Shown here: in pieces, positions 43,848 to 52,834 of the stretch | Layout of the letters: every line of letters begins with the position of its first letter | How positions within the stretch are numbered: the stretch's first letter is position 1 | From: CAYUBI01 sp964443005 | Lineage (GTDB): Bacteria; Margulisbacteria; Riflemargulisbacteria; GWF2-35-9; CAYUBI01 | NCBI GenBank assembly: GCA_964443005.1 | Contig: CAYUBI010000003.1 | Location: forward strand, 1 to 56,164 | Reading direction: 5' to 3' | DNA: 56,164 bases | The notes under the pieces: generated by a model | What the model was told of the DNA's origin: nothing | The model's database searches: none | What the model saw: only the letters and a program-made list of their open reading frames with translations | Position numbers and translations under genes: made by a program

Positions 43848-44789
43848 CTATGATACTGGCTTAATATAATTTTTTCTATATCCTTTTTGATAATAAAGTT
43901 CTCGAAGTGCCCAGTTTCTAAATCGTGTTAGCCTAGAACCCTGTTTTTGCTGATCTTCAGGTTCATTACGAATTTTGGTTAGCCATTGTTCTGTGAGTAA
44001 TGGGAAATGTTCAAGTATATGAAAAATGGCTGAATTAGCAGCATTAATTCCTAAAAATGATGCGAGTTGGGGTGTTTTTTTTATTAGTATATTGACTGAT
44101 TTTCCCATTTTTTCACGACGTAAAATTTCATCATAATTTGTCCATACGTGATAATGATAATTAATAGCTTTTTCTGCAAAAATAATTGGAAAGTGATATT
44201 TTCGAATAAATCGATATCCTAAATCAATATCTTCCCATCCATAATGCTGAAATTGTTCATCAAAATAACCGCCTTGTTGAAAAAAATGTTTTGGAATAGA
44301 TAAGTTTCCGGATAAGCAATCGTAAAAATCTAGTTTCTGTTCATTCTTAATTTTTCGATTGATATAAGGCCGCTTTAGAACAGTTTCAACTGGAAGCTGT
44401 TCTTTTCTTAGGATAAATGTTTTTCCTTCGATAATAATGCCCTTGGGATACTTTTGGTGTAGTTCCAGATGGCGCTGAATTAGCTGAGGATGTGCAATCA
44501 TGTCTGCATCAGTGATTAGAATAATTTTTGCATTAGACTGATAAATTCCTGTATTACGGGCTGCTGCTTTACCACGATTCGGTTGACTGATGCTTCGAAA
44601 TTGAAATGGAAATTTTGCTTTTTGAAGCCATTTAGCCGTTCCATCAGAACTGGAACTGTCAACAACAATAACCTCAAATGATTTCATATTGATTTCTTGT
44701 TTAGAAAATGAGTCTAAAACCAACTTTAATTTGGAAAGTGTATTAAAGGAACCAATTATCACAGACATTCCAATAAAGTTTGAGCACAT
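43848..44789 (-). CDS. Family 2 glycosyltransferase
   Basis: A 313-residue GT-A glycosyltransferase. SVIIGSFNTLSKLKLVL starts the Rossmann part, VIVVDSSSSDGTAKWL the nucleotide loop, ILITDADMIAHPQLIQ the DxD metal site, and GWEDIDLGYRFIRK the acceptor/catalytic ED motif that marks the polypeptide-GalNAc/galactosyl-like branch. Sugar and acceptor are unknown. The ATG at 44789 has no ribosome site, but a -10-like TATTGT ends six bases upstream, as at uvrB and mnmA; an ATG at 44768 is the other choice. It is not close to the polysaccharide locus. Confidence 0.85.
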   Translation of the reverse strand: MCSNFIGMSVIIGSFNTLSKLKLVLDSFSKQEINMKSFEVIVVDSSSSDGTAKWLQKAKFPFQFRSISQPNRGKAAARNTGIYQSNAKIILITDADMIAHPQLIQRHLELHQKYPKGIIIEGKTFILRKEQLPVETVLKRPYINRKIKNEQKLDFYDCLSGNLSIPKHFFQQGGYFDEQFQHYGWEDIDLGYRFIRKYHFPIIFAEKAINYHYHVWTNYDEILRREKMGKSVNILIKKTPQLASFLGINAANSAIFHILEHFPLLTEQWLTKIRNEPEDQQKQGSRLTRFRNWALRELYYQKGYRKNYIKPVS

Positions 44790-44858
44790 AAAGGAACAAT
44801 ATCACGTTTCCTAGGTATTCAACAAGCTTTGATTTGTATTCTATATTACTAATTATGA

Positions 44859-44887
44859 TAGAAAATTTGATTTAAAAAGTGTACAAT
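44859..44887 (+). promoter_or_regulatory. Possible promoter of the VapBC-like pair
   Basis: -35 TAGAAA (44859-44864), 17-base spacer, -10 TACAAT (44882-44887). A direct repeat GGTAAAA-tga-GGTAAAA lies just downstream, before the ATG at 44913, and could be an autoregulatory site. Confidence 0.3.
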
Positions 44888-44912
44888 ATGGTAAAATGAG
44901 GTAAAAATAACT

Positions 44913-45170
44913 ATGAAAAAAATAATAACAAGAACATTTATAAGCGAAAAAATTGTGCCTACAGATACCGAAATTAGACTTTCAATTCCGCATGAGTTTG
45001 TTAATCAAGAAATTGAAGTATTTCTTTTCCCATTATCTCTTTCCTTAACGCGGACGCAGAAAAAGAAATATGCTTCTGGCAATACTCTTAATGAATTATT
45101 TGGGTTATGGAAAGATAGAGAAACTAGTTTGTCAATTTTAAGAGAAAAAGCTTGGATACGACAGCTGTGA
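44913..45170 (+). CDS. VapB-like antitoxin
   Basis: An 85-residue protein. The N-terminal TEIRLSIPHEFVNQEIEVFL, then FPL, recalls the short strand motif (Lx-IP..y....EVxxxP) of VapB-type antitoxins placed before PIN toxins. The C-terminal part (SGNTLNELFGLWKDRETS, then LREKAW) is a likely toxin-embracing helix. Identity rests mainly on its position and overlap with the PIN gene. GAGGT lies before the ATG. Confidence 0.65.
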   Translation: MKKIITRTFISEKIVPTDTEIRLSIPHEFVNQEIEVFLFPLSLSLTRTQKKKYASGNTLNELFGLWKDRETSLSILREKAWIRQL

Positions 45171-45541
45171 TAATTTGCGATACTAATGTGATTATCGAAT
45201 GCTTAAAAGGAAATCAGCAAACGTTAGCAATGTTAGCTGAAATTCAGATCCAACATATTGCTTTAAGTTCAATCAGTGTGATGGAATTATATTTTGGAGC
45301 CATCAATAAACAAGAGTTGAAGTATCTTAAGCAGCGGATAAATGTATTTTCTATTTTGCAGGTTTCTGAAGAAATTTCGCAGTTATCACTTTTGCTTATT
45401 GAAAGATATTCCAAAAGCCATCATTTAATGATTCCTGATGCTCTTATTGCGGCAACAGCGCTTCATTATAATTTTCCTTTATTTACGTATAATTTGAAAG
45501 ATTTTATATATATTGATGAATTAAGAATTCTAAATAATTAG
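45167..45541 (+). CDS. VapC-like PIN-domain toxin
   Basis: A PIN-fold ribonuclease of about 124 residues. The acidic site is seen in IICDTNVIIECL (first Asp), ISVMELYFGA (Glu) and MIPDALIAATALHYNFPLFTY (last Asp). VapC toxins cut tRNA or rRNA, held in check by the upstream antitoxin. GTG at 45167 gives a four-base overlap with the antitoxin stop and a normal PIN start; a TTG at 45152 is in frame but less likely. A weak hairpin with T-rich arm lies after the stop (45542-45570). Confidence 0.82.
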   Translation: MIICDTNVIIECLKGNQQTLAMLAEIQIQHIALSSISVMELYFGAINKQELKYLKQRINVFSILQVSEEISQLSLLLIERYSKSHHLMIPDALIAATALHYNFPLFTYNLKDFIYIDELRILNN

Positions 45542-45624
45542 TAGAAAAAATGGCAATATTAGTTTTTCTAAGATTGTAACAAAAGTAATAATTTTCGATA
45601 AATTTTGTAAAACGAGGTGTACCC

Positions 45625-48030
45625 ATGAATAAATATGAGCCTGAAAGTATCGAACTAAAATGGCAGAAACGTTGGAGAGATGAATGTGTGTTTACAACAA
45701 TAGAGACAGAGCAACCAAAGTTGTATGTTCTTGAAATGTTCCCGTACCCTTCTGGCGAGTTGCATATGGGGCATGTGCGAAACTATACCATTGGAGATGT
45801 GACTGCGCGTTTTCATCGTAGACAGGGAAAAAATGTACTTCATCCAATGGGTTGGGATTCTTTTGGCCTTCCAGCTGAAAATGCTGCACTTAAGCATCAG
45901 ACGCATCCAGCTACTTGGACTGATAAAAATATTTTACGTATGAAAGAACAGTTAAATCGATTAGGTTTTTCATATGATTGGAATCGAGAAGTTACAACGT
46001 GTAAACCAGATTATTATCAATGGACTCAATGGATTTTTTTGCAATTATATAAAAAAGGATTAGTTTATAAAAAAGAAGCACCTGTTAATTGGTGCGGCCA
46101 GTGTCAAACTGTTTTGGCTAATGAACAGGTAGTTAATGATGCGTGTTGGCGTTGTGAAACTTTAGTTGAACAGCGAGAATTAAATCAATGGTTTATTAAA
46201 ATTACGCAATATGCAGATAAATTATTAGCAGATATTAATGGGCTGAATGGATGGCCTGAACGTGTTAAAACAATGCAGACAAATTGGATTGGAAAAAGTG
46301 AAGGCGTTGAATTGTTTTTGCCAGTTAAAGATTCAAAATTAATGATTTCAGTTTATACAACGCGAATTGATACAGTGTTTGGTATGACGTATGTATGTTT
46401 GGCACCTGAGCATCCATTGATTGCAGAGTTTTTAAAGCATAATATTTATGCATCTGAAATTAAGTTGTTTATTTCTCGAATCAAAACTCAAAATCGTCGT
46501 GAACGAACCGGAGAAAATACTGAAAAAGAGGGTATTTTTACTGGCCATTATGCTATAAACCCTGCAAATAATTATGAAGTTCCGATTTTTATTGCGAATT
46601 ATGTTTTAATGGATTATGGAACTGGTGCAGTCATGGCAGTTCCTGCACATGATACGCGTGATTTTGCATTTGCAAAAAAATATGAATTACCGATTATCGA
46701 AGTTATTTCCTTGAATTCAAAACCGTCACAAGAATTTGTTGAAGCATTTGTGGATGAAGGATTGATGCTGAATTCATGGCCATTTGATCAAATGACAAAT
46801 ATAGATGCGCAGAAATATATTTCAACCTGGTTAATTGATCAAGGTAAGGCAAAATTAAGTGCGCAGTATAAAATACGTGATTGGTTGATTTCACGTCAGC
46901 GTTATTGGGGTGTACCAATTCCTCTGGTGTATTGTCCTGTTTGTGGCATTGTGCCAGAAGATGAAAGTCACTTGCCTGTTACGCTTCCTTTAGATGTTAA
47001 TCCTGTATTAGGTGAGAAATCTGCCTTAGCTACTTCTCCTGATTTTCTTCGAACACAATGTCCGCGATGCAAAGGTGATGCGCAGCGTGAGTCGGATACC
47101 ATGGATACTTTTATGTGTTCATCTTGGTATTATTTGCGATATGCAGATCCCAAAAATATAAGTGAAATTTTTAATGCAAAAAAAATTCTTTATTGGCAAC
47201 CTGTAGATCAATACATTGGTGGCATTGAACATGCTGTTTTGCATTTGTTATATTCACGGTTTATTACAAAGTTTTTGTATGATCAGGGTTTGTTATTACA
47301 TAATGAGCCATTTAAGAATTTATTGACTCAGGGCATGGTTGTTAAAGATGGGGCCAAAATGTCCAAATCAAAGGGTAATGTTGTTGAACCTCTTTCTATG
47401 ATTGCCAAATACGGTGCAGATACTGCTCGATTATTTATTATGTTTGCTGCACCTCCTGAAAAGGAATTGGAGTGGAGCGATCATGGAGTTGAAGGATGTT
47501 TTCGGTTTGTAAGTCGGGTATGGCGATTGCAAGAAATGGTCGGTACAGTTAAGAATCCTGAACAATTGATGCGACAGGTTCATAAAACTATTCAGTCAGT
47601 GACACAGGATATTGAACAATTTGGTTTTAATACTGCAATTAGTCGAATTATGGAATTGGTTAATGTTATGTATCAAATTGGCACAGATCAAGCAAGTTTC
47701 GAAATTTTGTTGATGCTTCTTAATCCATTTGCGCCGCATATTACCGAAGAATTATGGTCTATAATGGGGAATAAAACGCTTATTATGAATGAAAAATGGC
47801 CGATTTATGATGAAGCTAAACTTCGCGATGAATTTTGTACAGTTGTATTACAAATTAATGGAAAGATTCGTGCGAAAATCGATGTTGCTAAAGGACTTTC
47901 CAAAGAGGAGCTTCTTAATTTAGCTATGAAAGAACCATCATTTTTAAGTCGTGTGCACGAACAAATAATTGTTAAAACTATTGTGGTTCCTGATAAATTA
48001 GTTAATGTAGTGATAGATAATCATTCATGA
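45625..48030 (+). CDS. leuS: Leucyl-tRNA synthetase
   Basis: Charges tRNA-Leu. Class I signatures: PYPSGELHMGHVRNY (HIGH motif) and VVKDGAKMSKSKGNVVEP (KMSKS). The CP1 editing domain has TRIDTVFGMTYVCLAPEHP and GTGAVMAVPAHDTRDFAFA (Thr/Asp editing site). WLISRQRYWGVPIP and MDTFMCSSWYYLRYADP are also diagnostic. 801 residues is normal length. GAGGTG lies eight bases before the ATG. Confidence 0.98.
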   Translation: MNKYEPESIELKWQKRWRDECVFTTIETEQPKLYVLEMFPYPSGELHMGHVRNYTIGDVTARFHRRQGKNVLHPMGWDSFGLPAENAALKHQTHPATWTDKNILRMKEQLNRLGFSYDWNREVTTCKPDYYQWTQWIFLQLYKKGLVYKKEAPVNWCGQCQTVLANEQVVNDACWRCETLVEQRELNQWFIKITQYADKLLADINGLNGWPERVKTMQTNWIGKSEGVELFLPVKDSKLMISVYTTRIDTVFGMTYVCLAPEHPLIAEFLKHNIYASEIKLFISRIKTQNRRERTGENTEKEGIFTGHYAINPANNYEVPIFIANYVLMDYGTGAVMAVPAHDTRDFAFAKKYELPIIEVISLNSKPSQEFVEAFVDEGLMLNSWPFDQMTNIDAQKYISTWLIDQGKAKLSAQYKIRDWLISRQRYWGVPIPLVYCPVCGIVPEDESHLPVTLPLDVNPVLGEKSALATSPDFLRTQCPRCKGDAQRESDTMDTFMCSSWYYLRYADPKNISEIFNAKKILYWQPVDQYIGGIEHAVLHLLYSRFITKFLYDQGLLLHNEPFKNLLTQGMVVKDGAKMSKSKGNVVEPLSMIAKYGADTARLFIMFAAPPEKELEWSDHGVEGCFRFVSRVWRLQEMVGTVKNPEQLMRQVHKTIQSVTQDIEQFGFNTAISRIMELVNVMYQIGTDQASFEILLMLLNPFAPHITEELWSIMGNKTLIMNEKWPIYDEAKLRDEFCTVVLQINGKIRAKIDVAKGLSKEELLNLAMKEPSFLSRVHEQIIVKTIVVPDKLVNVVIDNHS

Positions 48031-48033
48031 GGA

Positions 48034-48645
48034 GTGCGAAGAATTCCTAAAATTAACCTTCGTGTTGCAATCATTGCTGCTTTGATTATAGGTTCTGCAA
48101 TTATTGGCCTTACTTATAAAAATGGACAACAGCATGGTGTTCAATTTGTTGAAACTATTCCTGAGAATTCACCAACTATGAATGATTATGCTATTCAGCC
48201 ATCGATTAATGTTCATTTAGCAGGTGCGGTTAAACATCCAGGAATTTATACGTTGGCTCAGTCTATTCGCATTGGTGATTTGTTGCGATTAGCAGGTGGA
48301 GTACATAATGATGCAGATGTTGACAAAGTTAATTTAGTTAAACGTTTGAAAGATGGAGATCGAGTATATATTCCTATTAAAAAGGGTCGCGTCGTACGTC
48401 AAGCATCAAAAGAGACTCGAGCTCCTGTGCAATTTTCATTAGCTGGCAATACGCAACGTACATCAGTCAATCATGCTTCAGAAATTCAATTATCTGAGGT
48501 TCCTGGTATTTCGGAACGAATGGCAGCCGCGATTGTTCTATATCGTAAGGAGCATGGACAATTGGCTGATTTATCTGAATTGCGCAAGATAAAAGGAATT
48601 GGCGTGAAAACATATGCGAAAATTTCTCCTTATTTAAGTCTCTAA
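48034..48645 (+). CDS. comEA: ComEA-like DNA-binding protein
   Basis: About 200 residues: an N-terminal membrane helix (~10-25), a SLBB-like domain (INVHLAGAVKHPGIYTLAQ then LLRLAGGVHNDADVDKVN), and a C-terminal double helix-hairpin-helix (SEVPGISERMAAAIVLYR and LRKIKGIGVKTYAKISPYL). This layout is that of ComEA, the receptor that binds incoming DNA in natural transformation. The GTG at 48034 overlaps the AGGAG (48030-48034), leaving no spacer; ATT at 48043 would have an eight-base spacer. It follows leuS by three bases. Confidence 0.83.
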   Translation: MRRIPKINLRVAIIAALIIGSAIIGLTYKNGQQHGVQFVETIPENSPTMNDYAIQPSINVHLAGAVKHPGIYTLAQSIRIGDLLRLAGGVHNDADVDKVNLVKRLKDGDRVYIPIKKGRVVRQASKETRAPVQFSLAGNTQRTSVNHASEIQLSEVPGISERMAAAIVLYRKEHGQLADLSELRKIKGIGVKTYAKISPYLSL

Positions 48646-48658
48646 TTTCGTTCCTATT

Positions 48659-49288
48659 TTAGGCCATAGGAATGATATCATTGCCTTGTAATTCTTTGAT
48701 TGCTGCAATAACATGTTGATTTTCAGGGTCAATTTCCAGAATGTGTTGAAATTGCGTAATTGCTTTTTCAATTTCACCTTTGGCACTTAAGGCTACTGCT
48801 CTATTATACATAATTGCCACATTTTCTGGGTCTTGACTTAATATTTGATTGCAGTATGTGAGTGCTTGATCGTAATTTTTTGCATCTGCAGCTAAATTAG
48901 CTAAATGGAGCAAGGCAGGAAAATGTGTTGGGCTGATTTTTAATATGGCTGTTAATTCTTTTTCGGCTTTTTCGATTTTTAATTGGCGTAAATAAATGAG
49001 TGCAAGATGTGTTCTGGCTTGAATGTTATTAGGATTTATTTTAAGTGCATCTTCGATTTCTAATGTGTCAAGATCGCTTTTTTTTTCTTGAAAATAGAAA
49101 GTTTCTATTTTTTGTAATTGTTGTTTTAGTAAGTAGTTTTTTCGTGCCAGAATTGCGCGAATCAAGGGTTCACTAATATCTACTTTTTCTTGCCCAAACC
49201 ATGTTAAGGCACGACCACATTCTGGACAAAATTTTCCCTTAACAGCAGATCGCTCTGTAACAAGTTTATTGCAGCGACGGCAAAACAT
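48659..49288 (-). CDS. Zinc-ribbon TPR protein
   Basis: A 209-residue protein with two CxxC pairs at the N-terminus (MFCRRCNKL and GKFCPECGRAL) that form a zinc ribbon, a helical linker, then three to four TPR repeats (ALKINPNNIQARTHLALIYL, LKISPTHFPALLHLANLAA, LSQDPENVAIMYNRAVALSA). It likely scaffolds protein contacts; the partner is unknown. Its start lies 23 bases inside the 3' end of gltX, so the two are translationally linked. Confidence 0.8.
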   Translation of the reverse strand: MFCRRCNKLVTERSAVKGKFCPECGRALTWFGQEKVDISEPLIRAILARKNYLLKQQLQKIETFYFQEKKSDLDTLEIEDALKINPNNIQARTHLALIYLRQLKIEKAEKELTAILKISPTHFPALLHLANLAADAKNYDQALTYCNQILSQDPENVAIMYNRAVALSAKGEIEKAITQFQHILEIDPENQHVIAAIKELQGNDIIPMA

Positions 49289-50711
49289 CAGTTATCACAG
49301 TTAGTCTGTTTACTATTTCATCACAGCCAAATACAGTAAAAAGATATTTGAGCGGAGGACCTGATGCCTCTCCTGTTATGGCTAATCGAATGGGATGCAG
49401 TATCTGGCTTTTCTTAAGAACTAATGACGTTGATAAATCATCTAAAATATTTTGACTAATTTCTATTGTTAGGTTGCATGTGTTTTTAATTTTTGCTGTT
49501 AGAGTTTTTAAAACTAGGTGATCTGTTGCAGTCCAGGTCATTGACTGTACTTGCTCTTTTACCTTGATTGTTGATGCAAAAAATACTGCGGTTTTAGTTG
49601 ATAAATCCGTTAAAAGAATCAATTTTTCCCGTACAGATTCAATGATCATTAGCATTTTTTCATGATTAAAGCTGGATTCTGGAAATAGCCCCATTTTAGA
49701 AGCAATTTCATACAAAGCTTCTCCAGTTTTTTCACGAACATATAGGCTATTTAGCCATTTCAGTTTTTCGCTGTCAAAAATCGTGTTATGTTTAACTACA
49801 CGATCTAATGAATATAGCTGAATTAATTCTTCGAGCGGTATTTTTTCTTTATTTTCGGGATGAGACCATCCTAACAAAGCTAGGAAGTTGAGAATAGCTT
49901 CAGGTAAAAAACCTTGTTCCTGATATGCAGAAACAGCTGTAGCACCATGACGTTTGCTAAGTTTGGCGTGATCTGATCCTAAAATCATTGACAGATGGCC
50001 GTACGCAGGTGGCGTCACGTTAAATGCTTGAAAAAGTTGAATTTGTTTAGGTGTATTACTTAAATGATCCTCGCCGCGAATCACATGCGTAATTTTCATG
50101 TCTAAATCATCCACTACAACTGCAAAATTATAGGAAGGTGAACCATCGCGCTTCATAATCACTAAGTCTCCTAATAGAGACATATCAAAGGTTACATTTC
50201 CACGAATTAAATCATAGACAGTTATTAATTCAGGTATTACCTTGAATCGTATACAATACGGTTCTCCGCGTGAAATTCGTTGCTGAGCTTTGGCGTTTGT
50301 GAGGTGACGACAGTGTCCGTTGTAGCCTCGAAATGTTTCTGTATCAGAAGCTGTATCAATTGATTCGTCACTTGTTGTTGATTCACAAAAACAGGGATAA
50401 GCCAATCCTTGTTTCAAAAGTATGCTTAGATAACGGTGATAAATTCCTTCAGTTAATCGATCACTTTGGCGATACGGACCATAATTTCCATTGATTTCTG
50501 GTCCTTCGTCCCAGGTTAAACCTAACCATTTCATTCCCTTAAGAATATTGCTTTCAAATTCAGGTGAGGATCGTTGCTTGTCTGTATCTTCAATGCGAAG
50601 AATAAACGTTCCGCGATTTGCTTTTGCAAGTAACCAATTAAAAAGTGCAGTGCGTACACTGCCAATATGTAAATTTCCTGTTGGGCTGGGTGCAAAGCGT
50701 AGTCTCATCAT
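49266..50711 (-). CDS. gltX: Glutamyl-tRNA synthetase
   Basis: A 481-residue class I synthetase. RFAPSPTGNLHIGSVRTALF (HIGH motif), FILRIEDTDKQRS, YHRYLSILLKQGLAYPCFC, and HAKLSKRHGATAVSAY (KMSKS) are present. GDLVIMKRDGSPSYNFAVVV and HVIRGEDHLSNTPKQI are also typical. Whether it is discriminating or also charges tRNA-Gln cannot be read from the window. AAAGGA precedes two adjacent ATG codons (50711 and 50708); the second gives the better spacing. Confidence 0.96.
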   Translation of the reverse strand: MMRLRFAPSPTGNLHIGSVRTALFNWLLAKANRGTFILRIEDTDKQRSSPEFESNILKGMKWLGLTWDEGPEINGNYGPYRQSDRLTEGIYHRYLSILLKQGLAYPCFCESTTSDESIDTASDTETFRGYNGHCRHLTNAKAQQRISRGEPYCIRFKVIPELITVYDLIRGNVTFDMSLLGDLVIMKRDGSPSYNFAVVVDDLDMKITHVIRGEDHLSNTPKQIQLFQAFNVTPPAYGHLSMILGSDHAKLSKRHGATAVSAYQEQGFLPEAILNFLALLGWSHPENKEKIPLEELIQLYSLDRVVKHNTIFDSEKLKWLNSLYVREKTGEALYEIASKMGLFPESSFNHEKMLMIIESVREKLILLTDLSTKTAVFFASTIKVKEQVQSMTWTATDHLVLKTLTAKIKNTCNLTIEISQNILDDLSTSLVLKKSQILHPIRLAITGEASGPPLKYLFTVFGCDEIVNRLTVITDVLPSLQ

Positions 50712-50717
50712 AATCCT

Positions 50718-51419
50718 TTATAAAATCGATAATTTAATTGATTCAGACGGATGTTGATCCAGTCCTAATGCATATGCAGCTTGTGATTCAATGGAAACAA
50801 CCCTGTTATCAGGTATTTTCTCATTTTTAACAATAGTTACAACTACAGTCCAGCCTTTTTTATTTTCAAGACGAATTTTAGTTCCTGGAGGTAGATCTGG
50901 ATGAATTGCACGAAAGCATGGTTTTTTAATTGCTAATGAATCATTTTGCGAAAACATTTCATTAATAGCCACTATTCCAAAAGGTACAAACTCTTTATGC
51001 GTTACCGTTGTAAAAGATGTTTGTATTTTTTTTTCTTGAAATAAGCTTAATAATTGTTCAAAATCAATTCCCATTTTAGTAGAAAATATTTTTTCGGATT
51101 CTGAAAGCAAAACTAATTCTTCTTTTCCATACATGATTGATAATGCTCGATTGTCAATGATTTCTATTTTTTTTTGATCGTAACCTGTGTTTAGCAAATG
51201 CGAAACTTTTGCAATAAATCGATTAGCTCGGCTGTAAGCTTGATCATTTAATAAATAGAAAAAAGGTTGATGATTAATTTCAACAAGATAATAATTAATA
51301 CCTTCAAGATATAAGCGTTTAGTTGAATAATCCAAGGCATGTATGAGTGTGCTAGTCAAAATAACAAGGCTGAATAGCTTGATTATTGCTCTCTTCCATT
51401 GTGTTGAACCTAGATGCAT
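50718..51419 (-). CDS. RlpA-like double-psi beta-barrel protein
   Basis: A 233-residue exported protein (signal ~1-28). The C-terminal ~90 residues follow the RlpA pattern: MFSQNDSLAIKKPCFRAIHP, then LPPGTKIRLENKKGWTVVVTI, then VVSIESQAAYALGLDQ. The usual DRGP catalytic and binding stretch between them is missing (it reads KNEKIPDNR), so a lytic transglycosylase role is doubtful. The ~120-residue N-terminal part is not recognised. The ATG overlaps the stop of the sugar transferase gene by one base, placing it in the polysaccharide unit. Confidence 0.65.
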   Translation of the reverse strand: MHLGSTQWKRAIIKLFSLVILTSTLIHALDYSTKRLYLEGINYYLVEINHQPFFYLLNDQAYSRANRFIAKVSHLLNTGYDQKKIEIIDNRALSIMYGKEELVLLSESEKIFSTKMGIDFEQLLSLFQEKKIQTSFTTVTHKEFVPFGIVAINEMFSQNDSLAIKKPCFRAIHPDLPPGTKIRLENKKGWTVVVTIVKNEKIPDNRVVSIESQAAYALGLDQHPSESIKLSIL

Positions 51420-52834
51420 TATTGGTAAATATCTCGAAGAAAAATAAGATTTAAGGTGGTTTTGATGAGAATCAGTAGGTCAAATCGAAGAGACCAGTTT
51501 TCAATATAATAAAGATCATACATTAGTTTTTCATCAACGCGGTCTGAAAGTGCTGCACGACCATTAATTTGGGCCCAGCCTGAAATCCCTGGCAATACTG
51601 AATGTCGCTTTAGATAATGTGGAATTTCCTGTTTGAATTGATCAACAAAAAATGGGCGTTCAGGTCTAGGACCCACTAAGGACATGTCGCCTTTTAATAC
51701 ATTAAACAGTTGAGGCAGTTCATCAATACTGCTTTTTCGAAGCCATTTGCCAATAAAAAAAGGTCGTTGATCCTGAGGATTTGTACTAATAACTGGACCC
51801 GTTACTTCCTCGATATTAACTGGCATTGTACGAAATTTTAGCATCATAAATTCTTGATTATCGCGTGTAATGCGGACTTGTTTGAAAAATACAGGACCTG
51901 GCGATGTGAGTTTAATCAGTAAGGTGACAAGGACTAGAATGGGGGCACAGCAAACAATACCAATAGCTGAGAGGATTATATCAAACCAGCGCTTGCTCCA
52001 TTGTTGAGCTTTTGTGCGTTGAGTGTCTTTCATTTTTAATAATGGGTATCCAGCAAATTCATCAACCTGAATATTTGTAGTAATTAAGTTATAAAATGCT
52101 GGAACCTGAAATAATTCGAGGTGTTGTTGATCGCAAAATTCCGCTAATCGAGAAATTTCAAACAAAGCAATTTGATTGGATGCAACAAAAATAGTATGAA
52201 TATCATGATGTTCAATTAATTCGTACAAAGCAGATGTTTTACCCAAATAGTTTAGTTTATCTGTTAATGCATGGATTACTTTTTGCGGAGCCTGATTATC
52301 AATGACGCCAATGACTTTATATTGATGCGCTCCAAATTGAATTAAATGTGCCATAAAGTGCTGCGCTCGTTGATCTGCACCAAGTATGAGTGCTTGTTTA
52401 ATTGGCTTTGTGCGCCGAATGAATTGTTGTTGCATTACAAAAACAATATAATGCCCGCTGATTAATAAGATACTATTGATGATAAAAGCATAAAAAATAA
52501 CGTAACGTGACTCGGGAATAGCTTTATAAATATAGGAAAAAGCCATAATTCCAACAGATGCTACTAATGCGCCTTTAATAATATTAAGGCCTTCTTCAAT
52601 TGATGCTAAAATACCTTTTTTCGGCAGATACGCACCTGTAGAAAACAATGAAATAATCCAAAAAGGGATAATAATATAGATTACATAAATATACGGTTCA
52701 ATTTGGGCGTTTGGATAAAATTGGCTGATATCAAGGCCTAGCGGTGCCAACATTGTATGAAGTTTAAATTTTAGTAAATATGCGACAAAGTAACCAATAC
52801 AAATTAGAATTGAGTCACAAATGATTGGGATCAT
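51419..52834 (-). CDS. Initiating sugar-phosphate transferase (WbaP/WcaJ type)
   Basis: A 471-residue polyisoprenyl-phosphate hexose-1-phosphate transferase that puts the first sugar on undecaprenyl phosphate. Four N-terminal membrane helices, a Rossmann-like CoA-binding-type domain (QALILGADQRAQHFMAHL), then the catalytic domain: KRWFDIILSAIGI, SPGPVFFKQVRITRDNQEF then MMLKFRTM, GKWLRKSSIDELPQLFNVL, GDMSLVGPRPERPFFV and LPGISGWAQINGRAALSD. It overlaps the TPR gene by four bases and sits downstream of the polymerase-like gene. Confidence 0.93.
   Translation of the reverse strand: MIPIICDSILICIGYFVAYLLKFKLHTMLAPLGLDISQFYPNAQIEPYIYVIYIIIPFWIISLFSTGAYLPKKGILASIEEGLNIIKGALVASVGIMAFSYIYKAIPESRYVIFYAFIINSILLISGHYIVFVMQQQFIRRTKPIKQALILGADQRAQHFMAHLIQFGAHQYKVIGVIDNQAPQKVIHALTDKLNYLGKTSALYELIEHHDIHTIFVASNQIALFEISRLAEFCDQQHLELFQVPAFYNLITTNIQVDEFAGYPLLKMKDTQRTKAQQWSKRWFDIILSAIGIVCCAPILVLVTLLIKLTSPGPVFFKQVRITRDNQEFMMLKFRTMPVNIEEVTGPVISTNPQDQRPFFIGKWLRKSSIDELPQLFNVLKGDMSLVGPRPERPFFVDQFKQEIPHYLKRHSVLPGISGWAQINGRAALSDRVDEKLMYDLYYIENWSLRFDLLILIKTTLNLIFLRDIYQ

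Noticed and set aside
45542..45570. Hairpin TAGAAAAA / TTTTTCTA after the PIN gene
   Set aside because: All-AT arms mostly made of homopolymers and a 13-base loop; mentioned with the gene but not called a terminator.
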